From Dyadobacter sp. SG02 (GTDB taxonomy: Bacteria > Bacteroidota > Bacteroidia > Cytophagales > Spirosomataceae), in assembly GCF_900109045.1 (NCBI RefSeq), contig NZ_FNYL01000007.1, positions 248,001-312,000 of the forward strand: 64,000 nucleotides of DNA. The letters run 5' to 3'. Shown here piece by piece: positions 7,104-15,743 of the stretch; positions within the stretch are counted from its first letter, which is position 1, and the number at the start of each line of letters is the position of its first letter. Both the position numbers and the translations under genes were made by a program. The notes beneath the pieces are model-generated. The model saw nothing but the letters and a program-made list of their open reading frames with translations. It was not told where the DNA came from and searched no databases.

Positions 7104-8486
7104 CTAAAAGCCATATTTGTCGATAAGGTACAGCATCGAAGCCATAGCGGCAGCCCCCAGTTCCAATTCCCGCTTGCTGACAGCCTCAAATTTATCATTA
7201 GCGGCATGGTGGTAGTCAAAATACCGCTGTGTATCCGGCATCAGCCCGAGCAGCACGGTTCCCTGTTGCGCCAGCGGCCCGATATCCGCGCCGCCGCCGC
7301 CCGGTCCGAGCTCATGCACACCATAGGCCGCAAACAGCTTTCCCCATTCCTGGATTTTAGCCTTCTGCGCTGCCGTACCCACAATCCCGAAACCGCGCGG
7401 CGAAAACCCGCCGTGATCCGATTCAATAGCCGCGATATGCGTTTCCTTCCTCGATTTAGCAGAATCCGCATAGGTAACACCGCCCTTCATGCCATTCTCC
7501 TCATTCATAAACATCACCGCCCGCAGCGTATTGTTAGGCTGGTAACCCAATGCTTTTAGAATGCGGACAGCCTCGATGGCCTGCACGCAACCGGAGCCAT
7601 CGTCATGCGCGCCCTCCGCGAAGTCCCACGAATCGAGGTGACCGCCGACGGCAATGTATTTGGCCGGATTTGTTTTTCCTTTCAACTCGCCAACCACGTT
7701 ATGGGAGGGAGCGTCGGGGAGCGTCTCGCAACTTTGCTCGAAATAGAATTCTGTTTCAGGATTGGCCTGTAATGCTTTGCTGAGCAGTTCCGCACCATTG
7801 GTACTGATGGCCGCTGCCGGGATCATGGGTGCACCGCTCGCGTAGCGCATGCTGCCTGTGTGCGGGAAATCGTCCGATCGCGTCGTCATCGAGCGGGTAA
7901 TGGAGCCTATGGCGCCCAATTTCGCCGCCTCGCTCGCGCCTGCGGCGCGTTGCTCTACCGCACCGGCGTAGGCTTCGAAAGTATTGATTTTGGTCGGGTC
8001 CATCGGCCGGTTGAAAAACACGATTTTACCTTTCACTTTTTCGGTACCCAGGTCGCGGAGCTGCTGGAAGCTCTTCACCTCGATCACTTTCGCCTTGATA
8101 CCGCCTTTCGGCGTGGCAATGGAACCTCCTAATGCCGCAATGGTTACCTCTGTTTTCTGTTTACCATGGATGATCTGCGCCTTCTCCTTCGCGCCGCGTA
8201 TCCAATGCGGGACTATCACATTTTGCAGGAACACATTGTCGAAATGCTCGCCTTCCATCACCGATTTGGTATACGCAACTGCCTTCGAAGCGCCGTCCGA
8301 GCCGCTCAGCCGCGGTCCGACCTGCTGGGTGAGGTGTCGCAGCCATTCGTAGGATTTCCCTTCTCCGAGGGCAGTATCGTAGATTTTGCGGATAAAGACA
8401 GAGTCGGCCTGGAAGTCGGATTGGGCCGAAACAGGAAGCGCCATCCCTGTAATGGCAAGGGACAGCGCTGTAAAGAGTTTTTTCAT
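7104..8486 (-). CDS. M28-family metallopeptidase, secreted
   Basis: A 460-residue exported aminopeptidase/carboxypeptidase-like protein. A signal peptide ends near Pro-Val-Ser-Ala-Gln (about residue 22). A PA-type insert occupies about residues 110-260 and the di-zinc M28 catalytic domain the remainder: His in Gly-Gly-His-Leu-Asp-Ser-Trp, Asp in His-Asp-Asp-Gly-Ser-Gly, catalytic Glu pair in Met-Asn-Glu-Glu-Asn-Gly, Asp in Glu-Ser-Asp-His-Gly-Gly, and His in Tyr-His-His-Ala-Ala-Asn-Asp. All expected ligands are present, so it should be active in the periplasm. The ATG at 8486 is chosen over 8552 because the signal peptide starts there with Met-Lys-Lys. Confidence 0.93.
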   Translation of the reverse strand: MKKLFTALSLAITGMALPVSAQSDFQADSVFIRKIYDTALGEGKSYEWLRHLTQQVGPRLSGSDGASKAVAYTKSVMEGEHFDNVFLQNVIVPHWIRGAKEKAQIIHGKQKTEVTIAALGGSIATPKGGIKAKVIEVKSFQQLRDLGTEKVKGKIVFFNRPMDPTKINTFEAYAGAVEQRAAGASEAAKLGAIGSITRSMTTRSDDFPHTGSMRYASGAPMIPAAAISTNGAELLSKALQANPETEFYFEQSCETLPDAPSHNVVGELKGKTNPAKYIAVGGHLDSWDFAEGAHDDGSGCVQAIEAVRILKALGYQPNNTLRAVMFMNEENGMKGGVTYADSAKSRKETHIAAIESDHGGFSPRGFGIVGTAAQKAKIQEWGKLFAAYGVHELGPGGGGADIGPLAQQGTVLLGLMPDTQRYFDYHHAANDKFEAVSKRELELGAAAMASMLYLIDKYGF

Positions 8487-8562
8487 CGAGTGACAGGAGT
8501 TTATGAGTTTAAAGTAAACATAGGTAAACTTTGGACTCAAACTCATAAACATTAAACTCCAT

Positions 8563-10884
8563 TTAGCTCGGTTTCACATTTTTTCCCTGCCGCTTGGCAA
8601 TTGAAAGCAATAATGCGGGTAAAAGGATCAGGTTGGTACACATCGCCACCAGCAAGGTAATCGATACCATCACCCCCATGGCAGCCGTACCGCCGAAGCT
8701 GGACGCCGAGAAGATCGAAAATCCGCAAAAAAGGATCACCGCCGTGTAAATCATACTCAGACCCGTACCGAAAATAGATGCCGTCACCGCTTTCGAAGGC
8801 GTCAGGCCTTTTTTGTACAGCTCCTCGCGGTAGCGCGTCAGGAAGTAAACCGTTCCGTCCGAGGCAATACCGAAAGTAATGCTGAAAATCAGAATGGTCG
8901 TCGGTTTGAAATAAATATCGAAATAACCCATAATACCGGCCGTCAACGCGAGCGGGATGAGGCAGGGCAGTTTCGAAAGCAGGATAATGGGGATGGAACG
9001 GAAAAGCGCCATACCCACGATCGCGATCAGGACGATCGCAATCAAAAGGCTCTCGTATAGATTGCTGAGCAAATAATCGTTGCTTTTGAGGAACACGAGG
9101 CTGTGGCCGGTGAGGCTCACTTTGTATTGTTCAGGGCTGAAAATCGAATCTACTTTCGGGCGGATGCGGCTCATGAGTTCCTTAATGCGCTCCGAACCGA
9201 CGTCGGCCATCTGGAAACTGACCCTGGTAACGCTCTTGTCTTCGTTGACGAATGAGGTCAGTTGCTTGGCAGCGCCCTGCTGGCTTTGCACGTACTGCGT
9301 CATTTTGTTCAGCTCCAATACGCCGGGCAATGCATAATATTTCGAATCGCCGCCCCGGTAGCCCTGGTAGAGGAATTTCGAAGCCTCCACGATGGAAACA
9401 GGTTTGGAGAATTCCGGAAACTTGGACATTTCGTTTTGAAATGCCTTGATTTTATAGAGCGTCTTGGCCTGGTCGGCAAAAATACCGTTCGGCTTTTTGG
9501 TATTGATCATCACTTCGAAAGGCAGCACGCCATTGAAGTTCTTCTCAAAAAAACGGAGATCGGTATAAACGACATCCTTTTTGGGCAGATCGTCCACCAC
9601 ATAACCGATCGTCTGGATCTTCGTCATACCAAATGCGGAGACGACAATCATGATCACCATCACGATGTAAATCTCTTTCCTGCGGTTATGCACGAGGTTG
9701 TTCACCATCCTCAGGAACCCGAACGCCCATTTTCCTTCAAGGTGTTTCAAATGGCGGGGCTTAGGTGTGCTCATGTAATGCAAGGTAATGGGGAGCAGCA
9801 CGAGGCAAAGCACATAAGTGACCATCACGCTGATCGCCGCAACCACGCCGAATTCCACGAGCAAAATGCTATTTGTGAAATAAAACACCCCGAAACCGAT
9901 GGCCGTCGTCATGTTCGCAAGGAATGTCGATAGCCCGATCTGCCGGATCATTTCACGCAATGCCTCGTCCTTGTTGTTATGCAGCACGAGCTCAGCCTGG
10001 TATTTGTTAATCAGGAACACGCAGTTGGGAACGCCGATAACGATGAGCAGGGGAGGGATGAGGCCGGTTAATGCGGTGATTTTGTAGTTAAATAAATGCA
10101 ATATCCCCACTGAAAACACCACGCCGATCAATACCACTATAATGGAGAGCAAAGTAAGCCGGAACGACCTGAAAAATGCCCAGAGAATGAGCAGCGTCAC
10201 AAATACGGCCAGTCCCATGAAAAGCTCCATTTCGCCGGAGATCTTCTTCATATTCACCGTCCGGATGTAAGGCATCCCGGAATAATGCAGATCGGTATTG
10301 TATTTGGTGGCGAAGGTTTCCGCCATTTTTTCGATATCGTCGACGATTGTCAGGCGGCGTTTGGAGTTGAGCTCCTTATCGTTGAAGGTGATGACAATGA
10401 GCGTCGCATTGGTTTTGCTGTTAAGTACCAGCCCTTCGTAGATAGGCAGGTTGGCAATTTCTTTCTTAATGCTGTCGGTTTCGGCCTGGGTATTGGGAAT
10501 ATCGCGGATAACCGGGGAGAAATCGAAGCGGGTGAGGCTGTCGTTGCGGGTAATCTTGTATACATTCGCCAGCGAAAGCACAGTTTTGATCCCCTCGGTC
10601 TCTTTAATTTGCTGGGAGAGTTTACACCAGTCGCGGAATTTGTTGAGCTCGAAAAGTTGCGGGTCCTGCCAGCCGATCACCATCACGCTGCCGTCTTCAC
10701 CGAAAAGCTTGCGGAAGTCCTGGTATTCTTTCTCTACGGGGTCGTTGGAGGGCAGGATACGTGCGAAATTGTAGGAGAGTTCAATTTTGCTGGCTTCATA
10801 GGCCATGAAGACCGTCGATACTAACACTAATGCAACCCACAAAAGCCGGTAGCGGATGATGTAAGCTGCTATTTTATTCCACAT
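8563..10884 (-). CDS. RND-superfamily transporter (MMPL/sterol-sensing type)
   Basis: A 773-residue inner-membrane protein with the duplicated RND layout: helix 1 at about residues 12-30, a large periplasmic domain to about 215, five helices (about 220-370), a short loop, helix 7 near 405, a second periplasmic domain to about 610 and five closing helices. Each half has the MMPL pattern in which helices alternate with Gly-rich turns, such as Gly-Val-Pro-Asn-Cys-Val-Phe. Such proteins export lipids, hopanoids or other hydrophobic compounds using proton motive force. No membrane-fusion or outer-membrane partner lies beside it, consistent with HpnN/MMPL-like rather than AcrB-like function. The cargo is unknown. 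Confidence 0.9.
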   Translation of the reverse strand: MWNKIAAYIIRYRLLWVALVLVSTVFMAYEASKIELSYNFARILPSNDPVEKEYQDFRKLFGEDGSVMVIGWQDPQLFELNKFRDWCKLSQQIKETEGIKTVLSLANVYKITRNDSLTRFDFSPVIRDIPNTQAETDSIKKEIANLPIYEGLVLNSKTNATLIVITFNDKELNSKRRLTIVDDIEKMAETFATKYNTDLHYSGMPYIRTVNMKKISGEMELFMGLAVFVTLLILWAFFRSFRLTLLSIIVVLIGVVFSVGILHLFNYKITALTGLIPPLLIVIGVPNCVFLINKYQAELVLHNNKDEALREMIRQIGLSTFLANMTTAIGFGVFYFTNSILLVEFGVVAAISVMVTYVLCLVLLPITLHYMSTPKPRHLKHLEGKWAFGFLRMVNNLVHNRRKEIYIVMVIMIVVSAFGMTKIQTIGYVVDDLPKKDVVYTDLRFFEKNFNGVLPFEVMINTKKPNGIFADQAKTLYKIKAFQNEMSKFPEFSKPVSIVEASKFLYQGYRGGDSKYYALPGVLELNKMTQYVQSQQGAAKQLTSFVNEDKSVTRVSFQMADVGSERIKELMSRIRPKVDSIFSPEQYKVSLTGHSLVFLKSNDYLLSNLYESLLIAIVLIAIVGMALFRSIPIILLSKLPCLIPLALTAGIMGYFDIYFKPTTILIFSITFGIASDGTVYFLTRYREELYKKGLTPSKAVTASIFGTGLSMIYTAVILFCGFSIFSASSFGGTAAMGVMVSITLLVAMCTNLILLPALLLSIAKRQGKNVKPS

Positions 10885-10939
10885 AATCGATTATTGAGTT
10901 CACAAAAAGTTGCAAATATAGCTATTAGGACGGGAAAAG

Positions 10940-10965
10940 GGGCATTTTTGAGGCTTCAAATGCCC
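10940..10965 (-). terminator. Hairpin overlapping the stop of the Trm13-like methyltransferase
   Basis: Arms GGGCATTT (10940-10947) and AAATGCCC (10958-10965) pair; the minus-strand transcript continues with CCTTTTCCCG. The stem includes the stop codon at 10956. Weak T run. Confidence 0.35.
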
Positions 10966-12140
10966 GTCAATCTTTCAAGGTGATGGTATTCAATGCCAAA
11001 GAACCGCTTGGCTTCCCGGATCTTTTCGAGCGCCGCAGCCTGCGATTTTTCGCTCTTGTTACCCTTGGTTCCCACGATCAGCACGTTTTTGGGCGTGTGC
11101 GCATCGGAAATGAATTCGAAGACCTTCGTTTTGTAGCCGAAATATTCCAATACCAGCGCGCGGATTCCATCGGTTACCATTTCCGCCTGTCTTTCCAGGA
11201 AAATACCGTGCCGGGTCAGGAAGCTGACGTCGTTTTCCGCCTTATGCTGCTCGATTTGTCTGCGGATTTGTTTATGACAGCAGGGCGCGACTACAATTAA
11301 ATCTGACTCTGCCTGAATGCCTTTGAAAATGGCGTCGTCGGTAGCGGTATCGCAGGCGTGCAGCGCGATGAGGATGTTAGTGCCGGTGGCATCGAATTGG
11401 TCAATGGTGCCTTCCCGGAACGACAAACCTCCGAACCCTGCATTTTGGGCGATTTGGTTGCATAAGGTCACGAGGTCTTCGCGGAACTCGATACCGGTCA
11501 CTTCCGGGGCGAGATTCAATACATTTTTGAGGTAATCGTACAGTGCAAATGTGAGGTAACCCTTGCCCGATCCCATATCCGCGACTTTTACGGCATTCCC
11601 CGGATTGATTTCGCGGATCAGGCTGCTCAGAATGTCGATGTAATGGTTGATCTGCCGGAATTTGTCCTGCGCATTATGGAAGACGTTGCCCTGCTGGTCG
11701 GTGATTTTCAGGTCGAACAGGTAGCCCTTGTTATCGGGTGAAATGAGCCGGTTTTTGTTCTTGTCGTGACTCAAAGACGGCGTATCGCGGTTTGCGACAG
11801 CCTTTTTTTTCAGGGTCGTCTTGCCGCTGGGGTGTGTTTCAAAAAGAATATCCGAATCGGTCGTCTGCAAAGTGGCCACGCGGAAATCGCTTCCCAGCCA
11901 TTGTCCCAACAGTTCGGTAACCTCTTCGAACGTGTGATTTTTAGTAATGTCCCGCGTTTTGTGCCGGTAGGTAAGGCTCAGTCGCGGCTCTTTTTTGATG
12001 AGGACTTTTTTGATGTAGATATTTTTCAGGCTTTCATCGGTCCCGTGGTAGTTTCCGAGCGAGAGTTTTACAAAGGAGCCGTTGTGCAGGCTGTTTTGGC
12101 TCTCGGTAATGAATTCCTGAGCTTTTTCGGTAATATTCAT
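10956..12140 (-). CDS. SAM-dependent methyltransferase, Methyltransf_32 / Trm13-like
   Basis: A 394-residue protein. After an N-terminal region of about 160 residues that resembles no domain I know, there is a class I Rossmann methyltransferase: motif I Asp-Met-Gly-Ser-Gly-Lys-Gly-Tyr-Leu-Thr-Phe (about residues 190-200), then Ile-Ala-Leu-His-Ala-Cys-Asp-Thr-Ala-Thr-Asp, then Ala-Pro-Cys-Cys-His-Lys-Gln. The Leu-His-Ala-Cys-Asp and Pro-Cys-Cys-His pair is characteristic of the family that includes eukaryotic tRNA 2'-O-methyltransferase Trm13 and METTL25. RNA is therefore the likely substrate, but this is inferred from family only. Confidence 0.8.
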   Translation of the reverse strand: MNITEKAQEFITESQNSLHNGSFVKLSLGNYHGTDESLKNIYIKKVLIKKEPRLSLTYRHKTRDITKNHTFEEVTELLGQWLGSDFRVATLQTTDSDILFETHPSGKTTLKKKAVANRDTPSLSHDKNKNRLISPDNKGYLFDLKITDQQGNVFHNAQDKFRQINHYIDILSSLIREINPGNAVKVADMGSGKGYLTFALYDYLKNVLNLAPEVTGIEFREDLVTLCNQIAQNAGFGGLSFREGTIDQFDATGTNILIALHACDTATDDAIFKGIQAESDLIVVAPCCHKQIRRQIEQHKAENDVSFLTRHGIFLERQAEMVTDGIRALVLEYFGYKTKVFEFISDAHTPKNVLIVGTKGNKSEKSQAAALEKIREAKRFFGIEYHHLERLTGI

Positions 12141-12212
12141 GAGGGTGCTTCAATCTTTTCTATAAGAGGTAACGACCAAATGTGCCGTTACAGTCTCGAT
12201 GAGCGGGAATAA

Positions 12213-14015
12213 TCACTTGATGATCACTTTCGGGATCTCGATTTCGACGCGGATGCCGTTCTGTGCCTCGCTGTGAATCTGTATTTTACCGTGCAGACTT
12301 TCCACGCGGCTTTTGATATTTCTCAGGCCGACTCCCTGCCGGTCGGGATCGATCATCCCGCTGCCGTTATCACTTACCACGAGGACGATCGTTTTGACAT
12401 TTTCGGTCAGGTCAACTACCGCTTCGGACGCACCGGAGTGTTTGATAATGTTGTTGGTCAATTCCAGCACAATGCTGTACAGCTCAAACTCGATCTTGTT
12501 GTTGAGCCGGTTATTCATTCCCTTCTGGTTGAAAAGGAATGCGATATTCTTGTTTTCGTTCAATTTACTGATCAGCCGGTGTAGCGCCATACTCAGCCCG
12601 TGTTCTTCCAGCTCTGCCGGCATCAGGTTGTGTGAAAGGCTCCTGACCTCCTTGTAAGCCGCGCCTACCATCTGATGCACGCTTTCGTAGATCTTCTGTT
12701 CTTCCGCGGAAAGTACTTTTTTATCGATCCCGTATAAATACCAGTTTAGCGATGCCAGTGTTCCGCCGAGGTGGTCGTGCAGCTCCGCGGCGACGCGTTT
12801 CCGCTCGATCGTTTGCCCTTCGATCATAGCCGCCTGGATTTCTGCATTTTTCCTGCGGAGCTTTTTGTTGTTGAACCAAAGGAAGATCGCGAACAAGATC
12901 ACGAGACAGGAAAAGCCGATCAGGACCTGTTGTACGGTACGCTGCTCGTTGATAATTTTCTGCTGGATTTCGGAGTCCATCAGCTTGTTGTCGTACATGA
13001 GCTGGTACATGGTGTACTGCCTCTTGATCGTTTCGTCGTGGATCATACGGCGCGTGTAGTTGACGGCCTGGCTGTAATCCAGGGCCACATCATGCATTCC
13101 CTTGGCCTTGTAGGCGCGGGAGAGCGTTACCAGCGCCCAGTTGGTCTGCTGGGTCGAATGGTAAATTTTGGAATAGGCCAACGCGCGCAGCCCCGCTTCG
13201 ATGGACTTATCGTACTTTTTCTGGTAATAATAGGTATTACCCAGGTCGTTCAGGCAGTTCAGCTCGCCGTACCGGTTCTGGATCTTGCGGAATAGTGCAA
13301 TGCTCTGTAAAAAATACTTTTCGGACTCTGCGTAATTGCCGGTTCGCACATACATGTACCCGATGCTCTGGAGGACGACAGCACGTCCCCAGTCGGAGTT
13401 CATTTTGTCGAACATTTTATAGGACTGATCATAAAGCTTTTTCGCGATATCATACTTGCTTTTTTCGCGGTAGCAATTTCCCAGGTTTTCGATGCTCAAT
13501 GCGAGCGAACTGTCGGCTTTCAATTGGGTGAAAATCTGCACGGCGTGCTCGTAATTGATCCGCGAAGAGTCCCATTGGCGGTACTCGGAGTAGCTCTCGC
13601 CCAGGAAACGTTTGCCGTGGGCGGTGAACATCGGCAGGTTCAGTTGGTTCGAAAGGGTGATCGTTTCATTGGATAGCTCCCTGAGAACGTCGTAGCTGCC
13701 GTCCAGCAAGTAGTAGGTACTCAGTACGTTGTAGGCAAGCAGCTTGCCTTTTCCCCATTGGTGTTTCTGTGCAAGCCTCAGTACGTGTTTGGAATAAAAC
13801 ATCGACTTTTCAGCATCCTGAAACAGGTATTCGGAAGCAAGCTTGTGGTATTTGTAGATAAGCACCGTGTCTTCCGCAAAGCCCTCCTGCGGCTTGGCTT
13901 CCACCACTTCGGCATTTCTGCTTGCGGCATTTCCCTGGCCGGTGGATGTGCATTGGCTAAAAGAAAGAATGCATCCTAACGAGAAGAGGAGAATTAGTTT
14001 GTAGAATTCATTCAT
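12213..14015 (-). CDS. TPR-containing sensor histidine kinase, NarL-partner type (HisKA_3)
   Basis: A 600-residue sensor. A lipoprotein-like signal ends at Cys22 (Ser-Phe-Ser-Gln-Cys). Residues about 50-330 are tetratricopeptide repeats placed in the periplasm, followed by one membrane helix (about 362-382), a short coiled coil, a HisKA_3 dimerisation domain with Ala-Ala-Glu-Leu-His-Asp-His-Leu-Gly-Gly (phospho-His near residue 413) and a C-terminal HATPase with Asn-Asn-Ile-Ile-Lys-His, Asp-Asn-Gly-Ser-Gly and Gly-Val-Gly-Leu-Arg-Asn. This type normally phosphorylates a LuxR/NarL-type regulator. None is adjacent, so it is an orphan here. The TPR region probably senses a protein or peptide. 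Confidence 0.92.
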   Translation of the reverse strand: MNEFYKLILLFSLGCILSFSQCTSTGQGNAASRNAEVVEAKPQEGFAEDTVLIYKYHKLASEYLFQDAEKSMFYSKHVLRLAQKHQWGKGKLLAYNVLSTYYLLDGSYDVLRELSNETITLSNQLNLPMFTAHGKRFLGESYSEYRQWDSSRINYEHAVQIFTQLKADSSLALSIENLGNCYREKSKYDIAKKLYDQSYKMFDKMNSDWGRAVVLQSIGYMYVRTGNYAESEKYFLQSIALFRKIQNRYGELNCLNDLGNTYYYQKKYDKSIEAGLRALAYSKIYHSTQQTNWALVTLSRAYKAKGMHDVALDYSQAVNYTRRMIHDETIKRQYTMYQLMYDNKLMDSEIQQKIINEQRTVQQVLIGFSCLVILFAIFLWFNNKKLRRKNAEIQAAMIEGQTIERKRVAAELHDHLGGTLASLNWYLYGIDKKVLSAEEQKIYESVHQMVGAAYKEVRSLSHNLMPAELEEHGLSMALHRLISKLNENKNIAFLFNQKGMNNRLNNKIEFELYSIVLELTNNIIKHSGASEAVVDLTENVKTIVLVVSDNGSGMIDPDRQGVGLRNIKSRVESLHGKIQIHSEAQNGIRVEIEIPKVIIK

Positions 14016-14085
14016 ATAGCACTGATCTATTGATAGTTAGGTGCGTAGTGGGTTGTCGAAGGCTGGACTAATAAGGCGTGATTAG

Positions 14086-14709
14086 TTAACCTTTACTTAC
14101 AAAAATATTGTCTTTTATGTAATATCTGTAAGGAAGCTCGCGGCCTACATTAATACCTACGCGCGGACCGGCGATAACCGTCTCGGCTGCTGCTACTTGC
14201 GGGCGAACGTATAATGCGTCACCGGAGAGTAAAGTACCATTGTGCAGATCGCGCTCGATGCCCATGGCCTGCACCAGCTTGCCCGGGCCCCGGCAAAGTT
14301 CTTTCAATGCGACCTTGCCAGCCGATGAAGTAATTTGTGTTTTTCCCGGCCGCAGAAGCCTCCGCATCTCCATGAGCTCGATGCCCGCCGTGGGCTGTAA
14401 TGCACGGATCAACACCGCTTCGCCGATACCTTCCGCATTGCTCACGATATTAAAGCATTGGTACATGCCGTAAATGAGGTACACATACACTGTGCCGGCG
14501 AAGCCGAACATCGGCTCGGTACGTGCCGTGCGGCGGTTGAATGCGTGGCACGCGGGATCGTCCTGCAAGTAGGCCTCCGTTTCGACGATAATGCCGCTCG
14601 TGAGGCCATCCGGGCTTTCGTGCACCAGCTCGCAGCCCAGTAGTTTCTGAGCGAGCGTGCGGGTATCGTATTGCGAGAAAAAGGAAAGAGGGAGTTGCTC
14701 TCCGGGCAT
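14086..14709 (-). CDS. DNA-3-methyladenine glycosylase, AAG/MPG family
   Basis: A 207-residue base-excision-repair glycosylase that removes alkylated and deaminated purines. The family core is visible: Glu-Thr-Glu-Ala-Tyr (catalytic Glu), then Asp-Pro-Ala-Cys-His-Ala-Phe, and Thr-Glu-Pro-Met-Phe-Gly ending in Val-Tyr-Leu-Ile-Tyr-Gly-Met-Tyr. Length is normal for the bacterial form. Its ATG at 14709 shares one base with the stop of yicC (TGATG), so the two are translationally coupled. Confidence 0.94.
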   Translation of the reverse strand: MPGEQLPLSFFSQYDTRTLAQKLLGCELVHESPDGLTSGIIVETEAYLQDDPACHAFNRRTARTEPMFGFAGTVYVYLIYGMYQCFNIVSNAEGIGEAVLIRALQPTAGIELMEMRRLLRPGKTQITSSAGKVALKELCRGPGKLVQAMGIERDLHNGTLLSGDALYVRPQVAAAETVIAGPRVGINVGRELPYRYYIKDNIFVSKG

Positions 14710-15596
14710 CAGATAATGTTCATCGTTTGCTCTTTGATCTTTTCGAGCTCGTCCTTCATTTGTACTACCAAATGCTGGATCGTAGCGTCGTTGGCTTTCG
14801 AGCCGATGGTGTTGATTTCCCGGCCGATTTCCTGCGCGATGAAATTGAGCTTCTTGCCGTTGCTTTCGGAAGCTTTCATCGTTTCGGTGAAGTAGGTAAG
14901 GTGGTTGGCCAAACGGATTTTCTCCTCCGAAATATCGAATTTTTCGACATAATAGATCAGCTCCTGCTCGAAACGGTTCGGGTCGAAGTTATCGTCGGTC
15001 AGCAATTCCCTTACCTGCTTTTCAAGGCGTTCGCGGACGGCCGGAATGCGGGTTTTGTCCTGTTCCGCCACCTGATTGAGCAGGTTCTGAATGGTATCGA
15101 TGTATTCGGCGAATTTATCGGCTGTCATACGGCCTTCCTGCTCGCGGAAAACGGAGCATTTGCGCAACGCTTCCAGTACGGCCACCTTGATCTGCGCCCA
15201 GTCGTCCTCTTTGCTGCTGTCCTCCACCGTTTCATTGTTGTAGGCATTCGGCAACTGCAATGCGATGCGAAAGAGCTCGGTGAAATCCGGCATGAAACCC
15301 AGGTCGGTAGCGGTTTGCGACAAATCCTGATAATAGGCGCCCACCAACTGTCTGTTTACCGAAGTAGAGGCGACTGTCTTGCCCACGGGCTGGACAGTCA
15401 GTGTAAATTCAACCTTGCCGCGTTCGAGCGACTGGGTAATGAGGTTACGGATTTCGATCTCCCTTTCGGAGTAATTACGCGGTATGCGGCAGTAAATATC
15501 CAGGAATTTGGAATTCAATGTCTTGATTTCCACCGTGACATTGATCGATTCGGATTCGATGTTGGATACACCGTATCCGGTCATTGATTTTAACAT
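14709..15596 (-). CDS. yicC: YicC/YloC family endoribonuclease
   Basis: A 295-residue YicC protein, a stress-related endoribonuclease family. The start at 15596 is used because the conserved N-terminus Met-Leu-Lys-Ser-Met-Thr-Gly-Tyr-Gly begins there; the longer frame from 15662 adds unconserved residues. The second diagnostic block, Asn-Ser-Lys-Phe-Leu-Asp with Arg-Ile-Pro-Arg-Asn-Tyr, follows, and the C-terminus has the DUF1732-type Asn-Phe-Ile-Ala-Gln-Glu-Ile-Gly-Arg-Glu-Ile-Asn-Thr-Ile-Gly-Ser-Lys. It is coupled to the downstream glycosylase. Confidence 0.95.
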   Translation of the reverse strand: MLKSMTGYGVSNIESESINVTVEIKTLNSKFLDIYCRIPRNYSEREIEIRNLITQSLERGKVEFTLTVQPVGKTVASTSVNRQLVGAYYQDLSQTATDLGFMPDFTELFRIALQLPNAYNNETVEDSSKEDDWAQIKVAVLEALRKCSVFREQEGRMTADKFAEYIDTIQNLLNQVAEQDKTRIPAVRERLEKQVRELLTDDNFDPNRFEQELIYYVEKFDISEEKIRLANHLTYFTETMKASESNGKKLNFIAQEIGREINTIGSKANDATIQHLVVQMKDELEKIKEQTMNII

Positions 15597-15743
15597 AAGG
15601 ATGTGCGTTGGTTCCGGTGTGGAACAGGTTAATTTATTTTTTGACCATGGACGATGAAACATCGGCCATGATATTGCTTAATCGTGCCATGGTTTACGGT
15701 CTATGGTCGGTTGTCGAAGACAACCCATGGTCGGCCGTCAGGC

